A stretch of 64,000 nt of DNA from Patella vulgata (GCF_932274485.2 NC_065885.2:5019001-5083000), one strand, 5' to 3'. Shown: positions 1 to 12,596, counted from the first letter of the stretch. Notes: generated from the sequence alone by a model not told the origin. Numbers and translations are program-made.

Positions 1-64
1 ATCTTTTGAAAATTTCTCGATAAAGTTTTTACCTCTCCAGTTAATTAGATTATGTTTATTTCAG

Positions 65-3000
65 GCGATCAGCTTGTCAATCATATTCCCAACTGTCACT
101 TATTGACCAATAAAATGGGCCTGTTAAACAGTTTACAAGAATATGAAAGGGTTACTTTATCAACTAAAGGGAGACCACCCCGTCTGAAAATGGTAGATAT
201 TGTACCAGAGACGTATAAACTAGATGATAAAAATGACAGAGAAACTTTTTTAGAACAATATAAAGGTATGGGATATTATTTTACTTTTTAAGGTAACTCA
301 AAGTAATCCATTTGAGGTGCCCCACCCTTGATGCCCTGTGTGCTTCAGATGCCTTGCCAAATGCCCTGGGTATCAGGTAACTGATCAAGATCCTAAACGG
401 TTGACTTACAATTAGCTAAGTTAATATAGATATCTGATGTATTATTAGCTAAGCTAATCTAAGTTAATATATATATAAGCTTATCTTAACTGAGTTGATA
501 TAGATATTACCTAAGTTGAAGTTGATATAGTTCTTGGTCGGTTATTATAGATATTAGTATATTGAAATAGATATTAGCCAAGTTGACATAGATATTATAT
601 ATATTAGCTAAGTTGATGTAGATATTATAGATATTAGCTATGTTAATATATTTGCCAAGGTGATAAAGATGGGATATTAGCTAAGATGATATAGATATTA
701 CACTATTAGCTAAGTTGATATATTAGCTAAGTTGATGTATTACCTAAGTTGATATATTGGCTAAGTTGATATATTAGCTAAGATGATATAGATATTAGGC
801 TATTAGCTAAGTTGATATATTATCAGCTATGTTGATATATTAGCTATGTTGATATATTAGCTAAGTTGATATATTAGCTAAGTGAATGTACTAGCTAAGT
901 TGATATATTCAATATATTATTATAGATGGTGAAATGTGGATATGTAAACCAACTGGCATGAATCAAGGTAAAGGTATATTTTTACTCCGGTCTAAAGAAG
1001 AAATCGACAAATTATTGTCTGAACGCGAGGAGAAACAACAACAGCAACGAAAATCTACCAGGCCACTCATGTCAAGAATAGTTCAAAGGTTTGTTCATTT
1101 ACAAGCAGAGAAATGGGATTTATTGTCCACTCAACACAAACTAGGTTATTTCGGGACTAACATATCATTTGCTTGGGCGTAGAGGTCCTTAGCAGTGGGA
1201 GGAAACCGGAGTTCCCGGAGAAAACACACGAGGTTGGACAGGCATCCTTACTCCTTTTCTAGTACAAGCAGTGAATCTACACCACACCACTTTACTAAAT
1301 GACAGGGGGGTGGATGGCCGAATGGTTAGAAAATGAAATGAAATGGGGTTTAACGTCCTACTGTTCTGCTCCTAACCTGGGCTAATGAAGACGGGCATAC
1401 GCCATACAGTGTGCTATAAGGGAAATTTTGCCCGGACAGCGGCACTACGGCCTACTCTTATATCGAATTCCAACTGCCAAGGGATCTTTTACGTGCACGC
1501 CAATGTGTACACGGGACCTCGGTTTTTCGTCCCTCCCGAACGACTAGACAGCTTTCCTTGTCAGCCCCTCCATCCTGCATCACTGACAAGGGAGAACCAC
1601 GCCGGAAAATCTGGATGAACTTTCTCGGCCAATGCAGGGATCGAACACCCGACCTCCAGGCTAGCGAGCTAGCGTCTTACCCACTTAGCCACGTGATCCC
1701 CACCCGAATGGTTAGAGTGTGCGAGTTATCATAAGGTCTGTCATTGAGTCAACTGGCATCCTTTCAAGTCCCCTCTTGCACTGATGATAGATAGAGCGAG
1801 AGAGAGAGAGTACTAGGTCATTTTGGGACTAACATGATTTAATTTTATTTTAATAATTCGCTTGCCCGTAGGGGTCTTTAGCATTGGGAGGACACCGGAG
1901 GACCCCCAGAAAACCCAGGAGGTTGGACAGGCTACCCTACTTCTTGTCACGTACAACCGGGGATTCGAAACCACGCCAGTTGACTCAATGACAGGCCTTA
2001 TGATACAGCCCGCATGTGCTAACCATTCGGCCATCCAACTCCCCCACTAACAAAGAGACACCAGACAGGAAAATCCTGAGACTTTATCACCCGTCACCAG
2101 GATCGAACCAAAGACATCGTGATTAGTCAGTTACTGCGACGCCTTGTCGATGGGAAGCCACTGTGGCTCAGTGAGTAAGACTTTGGCTCGCTTACCTGGA
2201 GGTTCCGTCTTCGATACCTACGTTTGCCGAGAATGTTCATCAGGGTTTTTCAAGTATGGTTCTTCCTTGTCAGTAGTGTAGGATGGAGGACCTGACAAAG
2301 GACAATGTATAGTCAATCGGATGAGATGAAAAACTGAGGTCCCATGTACACATTGGAATGCATGAAAAGAACCCTTCAGAGTTGGAATTCGATATAAGAG
2401 TAGGCCATAGTGTCACTGTCTGGGCAAAATTTCCCTGATAGCATACTGCATAGTATATGCCCGTCTTTATTAGCCCAGTTGGAGCAGAACAGTAAGACGT
2501 TAAACCCCATTTCATTTCATTTCCCTGTCTTGATATTTGGTCGTTTAGAAAAAGTTCTCTTATCTGCGATTTTCAACCTATCAACCTGGCAAATATATAC
2601 GTAACCCACTGTTATTAGATTCCTATATTTTTAATGAGTATAAGTTTTATTTATCTTGCAGATATACCAGGATACGTAACCGACCGTTATGATATTTGTA
2701 TATTTATATTTAGTATATTTTATAAAGTTTTATTTATGTTGTAGATATATACACAATCCACTATTATTAGATGGTAGAAAGTTTGATATTAGAGCGTATA
2801 TGTTGATAGCTAGTACTACACCTTTTCTTGTGGTTTATCATAAAGGTTATGTACGATTATCATGTATGCCATATAACGGAGAGGATACCAATCTAACCAC
2901 CCATCTTACCAATCAGGTAATAACATTTATATTGTACATCTATAGCTCGGGAGGGATTGGGTGTTTCCCTGTATCCCAGTCGGGAGAGACAGAGAGAGAA

Positions 3001-6000
3001 AGTAGATAAAGTACAAGTAGTTCTTTGTTTACGGTAGATAAACACATAAACAAATAAAAAATATGTCTAGGTAAAAATTGCCCGACTTTACTTCATTCTG
3101 ACATACATTAAATCCATATAAGCTAGCTGTCTGCCTTCTATAGGCGTCTTCCGATATTAATAATGTCTACAAAATTTTGAAATACCATACATATATGTAT
3201 ATATTCTTAGAATAATAGATTTCCATAACAATGGATTATAAATAATATTAGGTAATGTACAACAAAAGTTTAAAAGTATATAATACATAACATGACATTA
3301 ATCTACATTGTCTTCCTGGTATATAGTTTGACAATGGTCAATACAGAAATAATAATATGAAATAAATGTCCATAAATCAATTATGTAATCTGGCTATAAA
3401 CTTAACCTCTCATTAATTTTTTGTACATGTAATTAGTAGGCCTATTATTAATAGTATATATATTATGATAATATTATTTCTAGTATATATATTGTGATAG
3501 TATTATTTATAGTATAATATTGTATTAATATTATTTCTAGTATATATATTGTATTAGTATTATTTCTAGTATAATATTGTATTAATATTATTTATAGTAT
3601 GTAATATTATTTCTAGTATAATATTGTATTAATATTATTTGTAGTATATACAGAAGAAAGATCCTAATTATCAAGAAGTAAAGGAAGATACAGCATGGAG
3701 TATGGATAAATTTAATGATTATATAAATGAAAAAGTTGCTCCTGAGAAAAACTTAGAACCGGACTTTGTTTATAATTATCTGACGGTAAGTAGCTTGTTT
3801 TTAATATCTCCACCTGGGCTCTCGTTTTGGACAAGGAGTATGGTCACCTGTCCAACCTTGTGTGTTTTCTCCGGGTCCTCTGGTGCATTGGCCGAGAAAG
3901 TTCATTGGGATTTTCCGATGTGGTTTTCCCTTGTCAGTGGTGCAGGACGGAGGGCCTGACAAGGACAGCTGTCTAGTCATTGGGATGGGATTAAAAACCA
4001 AGGTCCTGTCTATATATTTGCATGCACGTAAAAGATCCAGTGGCAGTTGGAATTTGATATAAGAGTAGGCCACGGCATATACCTATCTAAATTACCCTCA
4101 TAGCACACTATATGGCGTATGCCCGTCTTCATTAGCCCAGTCGGAGCAAAACATTAGGATGTTTAGCTCCATTTCATTTCATTTCAATGCATGAATTTGA
4201 TGTTTTGTAAATTTTCAGAAACAAATGCAGAGAGTTATGTTACATTGTTTTAATAGTGTAAAACATAAATTACAATCTAAGATGGGATATTTTGATTTAT
4301 ATGGATTAGACTTTATGATTGATACGGACATGAAGGTAAATACATCGTTTGTTCACTCCTAATACTAGCTTCACACTATCACAATTTATATGGTTTAGAC
4401 TTTATGATTGATACGGACATGAAGGTAAATACATCGTTTGTTCACTCCTAATACTAGCTTCACACTATCACGATTTATATGGTTTAGACTTTATGATTGA
4501 TACAGACATGAAGGTAAATACATCGTTTGTTCACTCCTAATACTAGGTTCACACTATCACGATTCGTGCTGCGATTGAAATCGTGGTTTTAATTGTGGTG
4601 ATCCTATCAGGTTTTATCATATATTGAGGTCAGTTGTACTGTATCAATCGTCTTGATTGCATCAAAACGTATATGAGCGTATCTGCACGTACCATATCTT
4701 GAACTCAATAGGTACAATACTATCGTCACGCATCACACGAAATTGGGAACCTATCATAAGGCTTCAACCTTGGGTAATATTCCTGAGAAACTTGACCAAG
4801 GAAAAAAATAATAGGCCTAGTCTAGCATAGGTAGGAGACGCAAGATCGATTAGGAGGCCTATTCAGTTTCCTTTTGGTAAAGATACAGGGTAGCGTCCAA
4901 GGTAAGTTCATCCAAAGGACTGGTGTTTGCTCCTGGTTAACACTTTGTACCATGTTCGTTATAAACAAGGGGGATTCGCCAGGTCAAGTGGTCTTAATGC
5001 CATTTTTTTAGAAAATAAGGTCTGTCATTAAGTCTAGTGGTTTTGATCCCAACCAGTACATGACAAGTAGTAGGGTAGCTTGTCCAACTGCTAAAGACCC
5101 CGACGCCCAAGTGAATCATTAGATAAAATTGAACCATGTGTTAGTCCCAAAATAACCTAGTTTGTGTCAAGTAAACGGTAAAACCCATTTTTTATATATT
5201 CCTAATAAGACATATAGAAGTAGATTTCACAAATTAAAACCACCTGAATTTATTAACTTGCTATGTATTGATACAGATATCATATAATTTGCTTGATAAC
5301 AATATCTGTATGTGTATCGAAACCTAGCATATTAATTAATTCAGAAGTAATATATCCATATAAGTGTTTTTAATTAATTTTTTTTATATATTATTTATAG
5401 GTCTGGATGATAGAGATTAATGTTAATCCATCGTTGAGTACGAACTGTGAAGCATTACGAGAAGTTATACCATCTGTGGTCGAGGAATCCATTAGTAAGT
5501 TATCGGTATTTTGATAACCACATATTTACCATACCAAATCCTTAGATCAACGTTAGGGTTGTACTAAAATATGATTTGATTGGATAGTTAGCATAAATTA
5601 TTACTATCGTAAACAGATCCCTGCATTGGCCGAGAAAATTCATCGGGATCTTTCGACGTGGTTTCCGCCTTGTCAGTGGTGCAGGATGGACGGCCTGATG
5701 AGAACAATTGTCTAGTTGTTTGGATGGGAAGGAAAACGGAGGTCCTGTGTACTGGGGTGTACGTAAAAGATCCCCTGGCAGTTTGAATTCGATATAAAAA
5801 AAGGTCACAGTGCCGCTGCCCGGGCAAAATTCCATTCACAGCACTGTAGATAGTATGCCCGTCTTCATTAGCCCAGTCAGAGAGAGAGAGAAATGGGGTT
5901 TAACGTCCACTTACATAATTCATCTATATGAACTTTGCTCAAAATAAAATAATTTGACAGAAATCAGGTAAAATCTTTTAATGGGTCTGTTTACGATAGA

Positions 6001-7134
6001 AATGAAATGAAATGGGGTTTAACGTCCTACTGTTCTGTATGGCCGAATGGTTAGCACGCGCACACTGTATTATACGTTCTGTCATTTAGTCAACTGGCGG
6101 GGTTTCGATTCTCCTGTTGTACGTGACAAGGAGTAGGGCCGCGTGCCAACTTCGTGAGTTTTCCCCGGGTCCTCCGCTTTTCTCCCACTGCTAAAGACAC
6201 CTACGCGCAAGCGAATTATTGAAATAAAATTGAACCATGTGTTAGTCCCGAAATGACCTAGTTTGTGTCGAGTGGACGTTAAACCCATTTTCTGTAAAAT
6301 ATAAAATTTCTCACTGCTTAATGTACGCTAATCTTTTTTCCTTTTCTTCTTCCAGATGTGTCAATAGAATGTTTTGAAAAAAGTCGAAAAAATCAGGCCT
6401 TGATGCCGTTGAATTCTTTAAAAGGATTTACTGTGCTTTATTGTGGATCTCAACCCAATGCTGTTCAATCTCGTCAACCACGTAGTATTTCACCTGCTAA
6501 AGACACACCCGAAAAAAATCCTAAAGTTACGCAAGTGTCACCCAACAAAAGAACTGTTTCACCTTCTCGATCTTTTATTCCTAGAACGAACGCTACCCAT
6601 AACATGCCTCCAATACAGTCCAAGTCTGGAACTGTGAATACTGAAGCCGAACTGTTCGCCAAAAGTCCTTACAGTCATGCAATTACACACCCCAAACCAG
6701 TGAATTTTCAAAATAAAATGACTCATCCGAAACCAGTAAATAAACCAGCGACAACGGTCAAGACGGCGACGGCACCTCAAAACGACCCGACGAAAAGCAG
6801 TAAATCGCCACTAAAATCCACACCTCCCTCTATTACCCCTCCAAAATCTACACCACTCTCGAATACGTCTCCAAAATCTACACCACCCTCGAATACTTCT
6901 CCAAAATCTACACCACCCTCGAATACCACACCTAAATCTACCCCCTCGAATTCCCCACCTAAATCTACGACCCCCTCGAGTACGCCTCCTAAATCTACGA
7001 CACCATTGACTATCCCATCTAAATCATCTAGTCAAGGTAGCTCTCCTACAGGAGACGAAGTTAAATTAAAAATGGTGCATAAAAATTCTGTAAAACTTAA
7101 AACCGACGCAGTGACTAATGACAGAGGTAACTGA
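65..7134 (+). CDS. TTLL10: TTLL10, tubulin tyrosine ligase-like polyglycylase (3' seven exons, 5' end outside window)
   Basis: Exons read from GT-AG sites and kept phase: 65-265, 926-1088, 2745-2916, 3645-3785, 4219-4335, 5401-5494, 6356-7134 (stop TGA 7132-7134). They give 554 residues. TTL-domain motifs follow in order: [18 protein letters not shown] (exon 2, nucleotide-binding lysine and NQG), [15 protein letters not shown] (exon 3), LTNQ at the end of exon 3, [12 protein letters not shown] (exon 5), then [12 protein letters not shown] (exon 6, metal/ATP-binding acidic and Asn residues). Order and spacing match TTLL10 better than other TTLLs. The family elongates glycine chains on tubulin and other proteins in ciliated cells. 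Human TTLL10 is reported inactive; this copy keeps the Asn of the IEIN motif, so activity is possible (inference). The last exon adds a Lys/Ser/Thr/Pro-rich tail of KSTPPSN-like repeats (about 6790-7030), likely disordered. The start lies upstream of the window. Confidence 0.9.
560..925. repeat. 17-bp minisatellite in TTLL10 intron 1
   Basis: Degenerate units like AGCTAAGTTGATATATT run up to the acceptor of exon 2 (926). No exon sequence is copied here. Longer degenerate copies extend left to about 410. Confidence 0.75.
1113..1300 (-). mobile_element. SINE-A fragment
   Basis: Carries the SINE-A core (ACACAAACTAGG, GGAGGAAACCGGAG). A stray plus-strand A-type head (1308-1328) fuses to the following SINE-B tail. 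Confidence 0.7.
1332..1708 (-). mobile_element. SINE-B, near full length
   Basis: Reference-quality SINE-B. Its tRNA-like head is at the high end: read on the minus strand, box A is TGGCTAAGTGGGTAAGACG and box B GTGTTCGATCCC. The body follows, then a 3' end GGACGTTAAACCCCATTTC with an (ATTTC)n tail. Confidence 0.85.
1787..2047 (-). mobile_element. SINE-A, near full length
   Basis: The tRNA-like head at the high end reads on minus as GGATGGCCGAATGGTTAGC (box A), later GGTTTCGAATCCCC (box B). The core and a (GA)n/(CT)n tail follow. Confidence 0.85.
2152..2523 (+). mobile_element. SINE-B, full length, plus orientation
   Basis: Head GTGGCTCAGTGAGTAAGAC at 2160, tail ATTTCATTTCATTT at 2507-2523. 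Lies in TTLL10 intron 2. Confidence 0.8.
2592..2744 (+). repeat. Acceptor-edge duplication before TTLL10 exon 3
   Basis: Two degraded copies of the intron tail plus the first ~28 bases of exon 3 (2745) lie upstream. Copy 1 is at 2592-2620. Copy 2 has its own TTATCTTGCAG acceptor ending at 2661. Both resemble the real ATATATACACAATCCACTAT edge. Confidence 0.7.
3440..3644 (+). repeat. Acceptor-site array before TTLL10 exon 4
   Basis: About seven AT-rich units carrying ATTATTTCTAG followed by TATATA, the same string as the true acceptor and exon start at 3645. The array abuts the exon. Confidence 0.7.
3800..4190 (+). mobile_element. Composite SINE-A/SINE-B
   Basis: Begins with part of a SINE-A head and core (to about 3880), then switches to SINE-B body at GCATTGGCCGAGAAAGTTC and ends in the ATTTC tail. 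The chimera is the third head/body mix in the window. Confidence 0.7.
4299..4566 (+). repeat. 3 x 89-bp duplication of TTLL10 exon 5 end plus donor
   Basis: The last ~37 bases of exon 5 (to 4335) plus the donor GTAAAT and flank are repeated with donor boundaries at 4335, 4424 and 4513, exactly 89 bp apart. Copies are nearly identical, so recent. Use of a downstream donor would read into an in-frame TAA in the intron part. Confidence 0.9.
4540..4765 (+). mobile_element. MITE-5 copy
   Basis: Starts with CTAGGTTCACACTATCACGA and has a matching inverted sequence at the far end. A second copy in opposite orientation lies at about 34965-35185. Short, no coding capacity; superfamily not determined. 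Confidence 0.5.
5019..5195 (+). mobile_element. SINE-A, truncated
   Basis: Head partly lost; core motif ATTGAACCATGTGTTAGTCC present. Confidence 0.65.
5612..5884 (+). mobile_element. SINE-B, 5' truncated
   Basis: Starts inside the head at CCCTGCATTGGCCGAGAAA and runs to the shared 3' end. Confidence 0.75.
5998..6290 (+). mobile_element. SINE-A with SINE-B tail stub at its head
   Basis: A SINE-B minus-strand tail stub (5998-6035) runs directly into a complete SINE-A head TGGCCGAATGGTTAGCACG. Ends close before TTLL10 exon 7. Confidence 0.75.
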
Positions 7135-7690
7135 GTGGCCAAGGCTAGAGATAAAACCGGCAGACATTTTTGAAGTTGTAAAAATGGTTTTAGACTACAT
7201 CAAAATAGAACTGACGCACAAATTTAAAGCGACAGTGATTTTTGAAGTTGTAAAAATGGTTTTAGACCACATCAAAATAGAACTGACGCACAAGTTAAAA
7301 GTAACAGTGATTTTTGAAGTTGTGAAAATGATTTTAGACCACATCAAAAGTTAAAAGAATCTGATTGTCATTTACATGTTTCTGACAATATTTTATGTGA
7401 TAGCTGTCTTCTATTCACCAATCGATTCAGGGTTGTTCTGGTTCACATTATCCTTGAGATAATCAGGGAAATCCCCAAAGAGGAACGTGATCAAGTAATT
7501 GACCATTTTGTGCGACATTACAAGTTTACTTCAAACACTGTGGAGGCCATTTGGAAAGAACATGACTTTTATGCAAATCCACCAACATAACTGAAACTTT
7601 AGGGAATGATCGTACACAGACTGATGTTTAAGAAATTTGTTGGACCTTTGTAGGACTCAATAAAAATTTTATGGGTTCTGTATTTTTTGG
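7135..7690 (+). other. TTLL10 3' region: 72-bp tandem array, coding-like segment, poly(A) signal
   Basis: After the stop comes a 72-bp unit repeated about 2.5 times (about 7171-7340). Each unit contains an acceptor-like TTTTAG (ends at 7193, 7265 and 7337). From 7318 to 7590 the frame of the last TTLL10 exon is open again for 90 codons and looks protein-like (contains IREIPKEERDQVIDHFVRHY), ending TAA 7588-7590. AATAAA at 7659-7664 is a good poly(A) signal for the transcript. The segment may be 3'UTR, an alternative last exon or an old insertion. I do not recognise the peptide. Confidence 0.5.
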
Positions 7691-7888
7691 GGTCACCTTG
7701 TATTTAGTCATGCATGGTTGGAGTTAATTTTTTTTATGAAAGATACATGTAAGAGTATCATAACATTAATTGATAGAAGACCTATAATAAAAGTAGTAAA
7801 TCCTGAAAGTTGTAGGTGTTATTATAAATGTTATACCTCTACTGATAAATGTCATTCCATCATATCTCTAATAATTAGTTTGGTATCT

Positions 7889-8131
7889 AGCCCAAGATCA
7901 CAAATCATTATTAGACTTAAGTTAAGAATTTACTCAACTTTTAATCACTGTTTATGAGAAATATCTTTGACTCAGAAACACAAAACTTTGTACATAGTTT
8001 CTGATTGATGTATTTGATACATTAAAACAGCAAAAGTTTTATAAAGGGCTATATTTTAGTTAAAATAAGGCGTACAATCTTCAGTAAATTCTTTACTTAA
8101 GCCTGAGAATGCTTTGTGAACTGGGGGCCTG
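7889..8131. mobile_element. MITE-2, palindromic
   Basis: Inverted ends: GACTTAAGTTAAGAATTTAC at left and GAATGCTTTGTGAACTGG at right match each other after complementing. About 240 bp, no ORF. Related copies at 14335 and 60025. Confidence 0.75.
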
Positions 8132-8337
8132 ATATGTTGTCAAAATATTGTTTTACTCAGAATAAACATGTGCCAAAATTGTGTAATTACTGAAGTAATA
8201 AATTCAGTAATATTGGTAGTAAGTAGAGATTTCTGTGTATTCAATAATATCTGTCAATGGTTTGATATAGTATTGTGTATGTTTTTTAAAATTGTCATTC
8301 AAAAGCAAATAGAAGCATTAAAATTTATTTAATTTTT

Positions 8338-8657
8338 GGGAGCCAGGGTGGCTCAGCGAGTAAGGTGCTGACTTACTAACCAGAAGAGTTTGGGGGACAT
8401 TTTTCCTGAACACCAGTGCTATGGCCTACTCTTATATCGAATTCCAACTACCAAGGGATCTTTTACGTGCATGCCAATGTGTACATGGGACCTTGGTTTT
8501 CCGTCCCATCCGAACGACTAGACAGCAGTCCAATTGTATGGGACGAAACAATCAGCGTGCACGTTAAAGAGCCCTTGACAGTTGGAATTCGATGAAGAGT
8601 AGCAAGTAGACAGAAATCCTGCTGTCCAGACACTTCATTAGCCCAGAAATTAGGCCG
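8338..8657. mobile_element. Rearranged SINE-B
   Basis: A plus-strand head (GTGGCTCAGCGAGTAAGGTG) is followed by minus-strand body and then plus-strand body again, so at least two fragments are fused in opposite directions. Confidence 0.6.
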
Positions 8658-8823
8658 TTAAACTAAGATACAATCAAAATTATAAGAAATACTGCAATTC
8701 GATTGGCTGACCAGTAAAATCAATTTGCATATATCCAATTTGCATATTGGTCAGCCAATCGAATTGCAGTATTTCTTAAAATTTCGATCGTATCTTAGTT
8801 TAAGTTTTCGTGAATAAGGGTCC
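8658..8823. mobile_element. MITE-7, hairpin form
   Basis: Near-perfect palindrome: TTGGCTGACCAG left of centre pairs with the same block inverted right of centre, with AACTAAGATAC and its complement at the outer arms. Right edge resembles the 13368 copy. Confidence 0.75.
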
Positions 8824-9473
8824 AGGTATATTTACAATAACCAGTATTAAGAATAACAAATAAAGGTCCATGGAGTGAGTCCTGTCTATGCTTTATTCTT
8901 ATAGTTGCTTGAAATCAAAATTTAATTTATTGTTAAGTGTATAATACATTGTTTGTGAATAGATTATAGTTTTAGAATTTTTTGTTGTGTTGAAATGAGG
9001 TTGGGTGGCCGAATGTGATTGAGTCGATTCCCCACTTGTATGTGTCAAGGAGCAGGGTTGGCTGTAAGCGTGTGGGTTCTTTCTGGATCCTCAGGTTTCC
9101 TTCCTTACAAGTTGGGTGGCCGAATGTCATTGAATCGAGTGTTATGGTTTTCGATATCCCACTTGTCCGTGTCAAGGAGTAGGGTTGCCTATCTAACCAT
9201 GTTGGTTCTCTCCGGTTTCCTTCCAAACTTTCTGCTCAAAATATTGGGCAGTTTTTGTATCGGTTGACTTGTTATTCTCTTGTTTATTTGAACACCGTCC
9301 ATTAGAGATATATTTTAAACAATAATAAGTGATGTATAATTTATCTGTGATACTATGTTTTATTTGTTTAATATTGTTATTATAAAATATTCTTATTTAT
9401 ATTTACACAATCATTTTGTTGAAGAAAAATAAATAATTTTGTCAATTGACCTTTTGGTTTGTTTTATTTGGTG

Positions 9474-9858
9474 GGGAGCCTCGGTGGCTAAGTGGGTCAG
9501 ATGCTGGTTCACTAGGCTGGAGTTCGTGTGTGCGCTCCCTGCATTGTCTGTGAAAGTTCATCTAGATTTTCTGATGTAGTTTCCCCTTGTCAGTTGTGCA
9601 GGATGGAGGGCCTGACTAGGACAGCTGTCTAATCATTTGCATGGGACAAAAAACGAAGTCCTGTGTATACATTGGCATGCACGTAAAAGATCCCTTGGTG
9701 GTTGGAATTTGGTATAAGAGTAGTCGATAGTGCCGTGCCTGGGAAAAATTACCCTCATAGCACACTGTATGGCAAATGCCCATCATCATTAGTCCAGTCG
9801 GAGCAGAAGAGTTGGACATTAAACCCCATTTCATTTCATTTTATTTCATTTTATTTTT
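9474..9858 (+). mobile_element. SINE-B, full length
   Basis: Head GGTGGCTAAGTGGGTCAGAT, full body and ATTTC tail. Confidence 0.8.
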
Positions 9859-10156
9859 AGTGGCTGAATGTTTTTACGCATGCACTTTAGATTATAAGGT
9901 CTCTCATTGAGTCAAGTGCCGTGGTTTCATTTTCCTGCTTGTATGTGATAAGGAATAATGGTCATCTGTCCAACGTCTGGGTCATCCTGTTTCCTCCCAC
10001 TGCTAAACATTAAACAGTGAATGGAGGTAGGTTGGTGCCCGTTGCATCATAAGGTCTGTCCAACTTTTCTGCTCCATACCATCTAATGAAGATGGCCTAC
10101 TCTTATTTCGAATTCTGGACCTCCGTTCTGCACCACTGACAAGTGACAAGGGAGAG

Positions 10157-10440
10157 AGAGAGAAATGGGGTTTAACGTCCACTCGACACAAACTAGGTCA
10201 TTTTGTGACTAACACATGGTTCAATTTTATTTCAATAATTCGCTTGCGCGTAGGGGTCTTTAGCAGTGGGAGGAAACCCCAGGACCCTGAGAAAACCCAC
10301 GAGGTTGGACAGGCGACCCTACTCCTTGTCACATACAACCGGGGAATCGAAAACACGCCAGTTGACTCAATGACAGACCGTATATGATACAACTCAGCGC
10401 GCACGTGCTAACCATTCAGCCATCCAACCGCTCCCCCCCC
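10157..10440 (-). mobile_element. SINE-A, full length
   Basis: (GA)n tail at the low end, head ending in a poly-C run at the high end. Confidence 0.85.
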
Positions 10441-10547
10441 CCCCCCACTGACAAGGGAAACTGCGGCAAAAATTCCTGAGGATCTTTCTCGACCAACACC
10501 TGGAGCGAACCCGAGACCTCCTGTTTAGGAAGCCAGTGTCTTACTCA

Positions 10548-10813
10548 GGTTTCAAATCCCTGGTTGTGCGTGACAAGTAGGGTTGCCTGTCAAACCTTGT
10601 GGGTTTTCTCCAGTTTCCTCCCACTGCTAAAGACCCCTACCTCAAGCGAATTATTGAAATAAAATTGAACCTCGTGGGTTTTCTCCGGGTCCTCCGGTTT
10701 CCTCCCACTGCTAAAGAGCCCTACGTGCAAGCAAATTATTGAAATAAAATTGAACCATGTTAGTCCCGAAATGACCTAGTTTGCGTCGAGTGGATGTTAA
10801 ACCCCCTCTCTCT
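10548..10813 (+). mobile_element. SINE-A with duplicated core
   Basis: The segment from GTGGGTTTTCTCC to AAATAAAATTGAACC occurs twice in tandem before the 3' end. Confidence 0.7.
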
Positions 10814-11104
10814 CTCTGCAAGGGCTCAGAAGAGAATCCAGATTGTTTTTGTTTCCCAAGGATAAGGCATACAGAACTGACAAGAAAAATGTTTCAAGTC
10901 AGTTCAATGGGACGAATAATTTTGGTATCCATGTGAATTAATCCTTGACCGATGATATTCAAAGAACTGTGCAAGAAACTGCTTGTTATCCTCAAAATAG
11001 TTCCACAATATTCATAAATCTGACAAATGTTTATGTAATAATACATGCAGGAGTGACTTGTAAAAAGTTTCATGTCATTTCAATGTGCCGAATAACATTG
11101 GCAT

Positions 11105-11345
11105 TCATGGGCTAAATTTATTTGTTAAGGCCAGCTCAATTTTTGTCCAGGTCGCTGAGATGTAAATAAGGTTAGGGCACGTGATTGTTTTCAAGAATGT
11201 AGGTTAGTGTTTGGGTAAGTATTGGGGCTAGGTACAGGGTAAGGGTTAGGTTTGGGATTAGCGCTAAGCCATGTTTACACCTCATGACCTATGCCGAATA
11301 ATTAAGCTGGCGTTATTTAGCACTAACCAGCGTTCATGTGAAAGA
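11105..11345. repeat. Interspersed repeat H, copy 1
   Basis: Shares TTTGTTAAGGYCAGCTCAAT, AGATGTAAATAAGGTTAGGG and CATGTTTACACCTCATGACC-like blocks with 19985-20215. Type unknown. Confidence 0.6.
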
Positions 11346-11689
11346 AACCATGAACGGTATAATACCAAGAATAGTCATGAGAAACCACTTGTTCACCTCC
11401 AAATAATCCACAATATATATAAATCCATGACAAATGTTTACGTAATAATCCATGTATTTAATACATGTACACACAATAAATAATAGTATGTATTTTATAA
11501 CCATTTATTTAATACATGTACATTCATATATACACACACACAATAAATAATAATAGGTATTTTATAATAAAATATTTACATATTTTCAATAGACATTGAC
11601 AAATGCTTTTTTCTTTATTACAAACCACATATTCACATTAACATTACAGTACAACAAAGTTAATTTATCCATGTTCAGGGCTCCCTGTG

Positions 11690-12060
11690 GTAATACGTAT
11701 AACATCACTGAACCTCATCCATGATCAGGCCCCCCTGTGGTAATATGTATATGTATATTATCACAGAACCTCATCCATGATCAGGGCTCCTTGTGGTAAT
11801 TCTATATTATCACTGAACCCCATCCATGTTCAGGGCTCCATGTGGTAACATGTATATTATCACTGAACCTCATCCATGTTCAGGGCTCATTGTGGTAACG
11901 TGTATATTATCACTCAACCTCATCCATGTTCAGGGCTCCTTGTGGTAACATGTATATTATCACTCAACCTCATCCATGTTCAGGGCTCCTTGTGGTAACA
12001 TGTATATTATCACTCAACCTCATCCATGATCAGGGCTCCTTGTGGTAACATGTATATTAT
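11690..12060. repeat. ~50-bp minisatellite
   Basis: About seven units of CATCCATGTTCAGGGCTCC plus TTGTGGTAACATGTATATTA and a short spacer. Lies beyond the VPS15 3' end; no exon copy found in it. Confidence 0.85.
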
Positions 12061-12596
12061 CAAAAATAACAGTCCTCAGTAATATACAGACCCATGGAAA
12101 GGGGGTGCAACCAGGACATTGTTCCGGGGCCCATAAATATCTAAAAAAATAATTATGTTGGCATGGTCGAAATTTGTGCCACAGAGCCTCCGAACCAATT
12201 CACGATTCTTTACCCAGGCTATGCAGGGGTAAAGCTAGAAACCTTATATTTTACATAATTATTGCACGGGTGTGTGAGGGGGCCGGGGCAAAATTTGTCT
12301 AACTCTCATTGACCCTGGTATATATATCTTTATTTTTTTGCACAGGGTTTCCTGCTCCGTTACATGGATGCTATCACTGAGCCCAGAAATAGGATTAAAT
12401 AGTAAAGCCATTTTATAATATACTTAACAACAAACAATGTATTGGCACATTTAATAAACTTCTTAATATTAATATTTCATAATTTAAATATATCACAATA
12501 TATACTGTTAACCAAATCTTAACGGAAATAGAAAATCATTAAAATGCAGTTTGTGTTAATAAAAAGAGAACTCTAGCCTTTGATTGAAGACTATTT

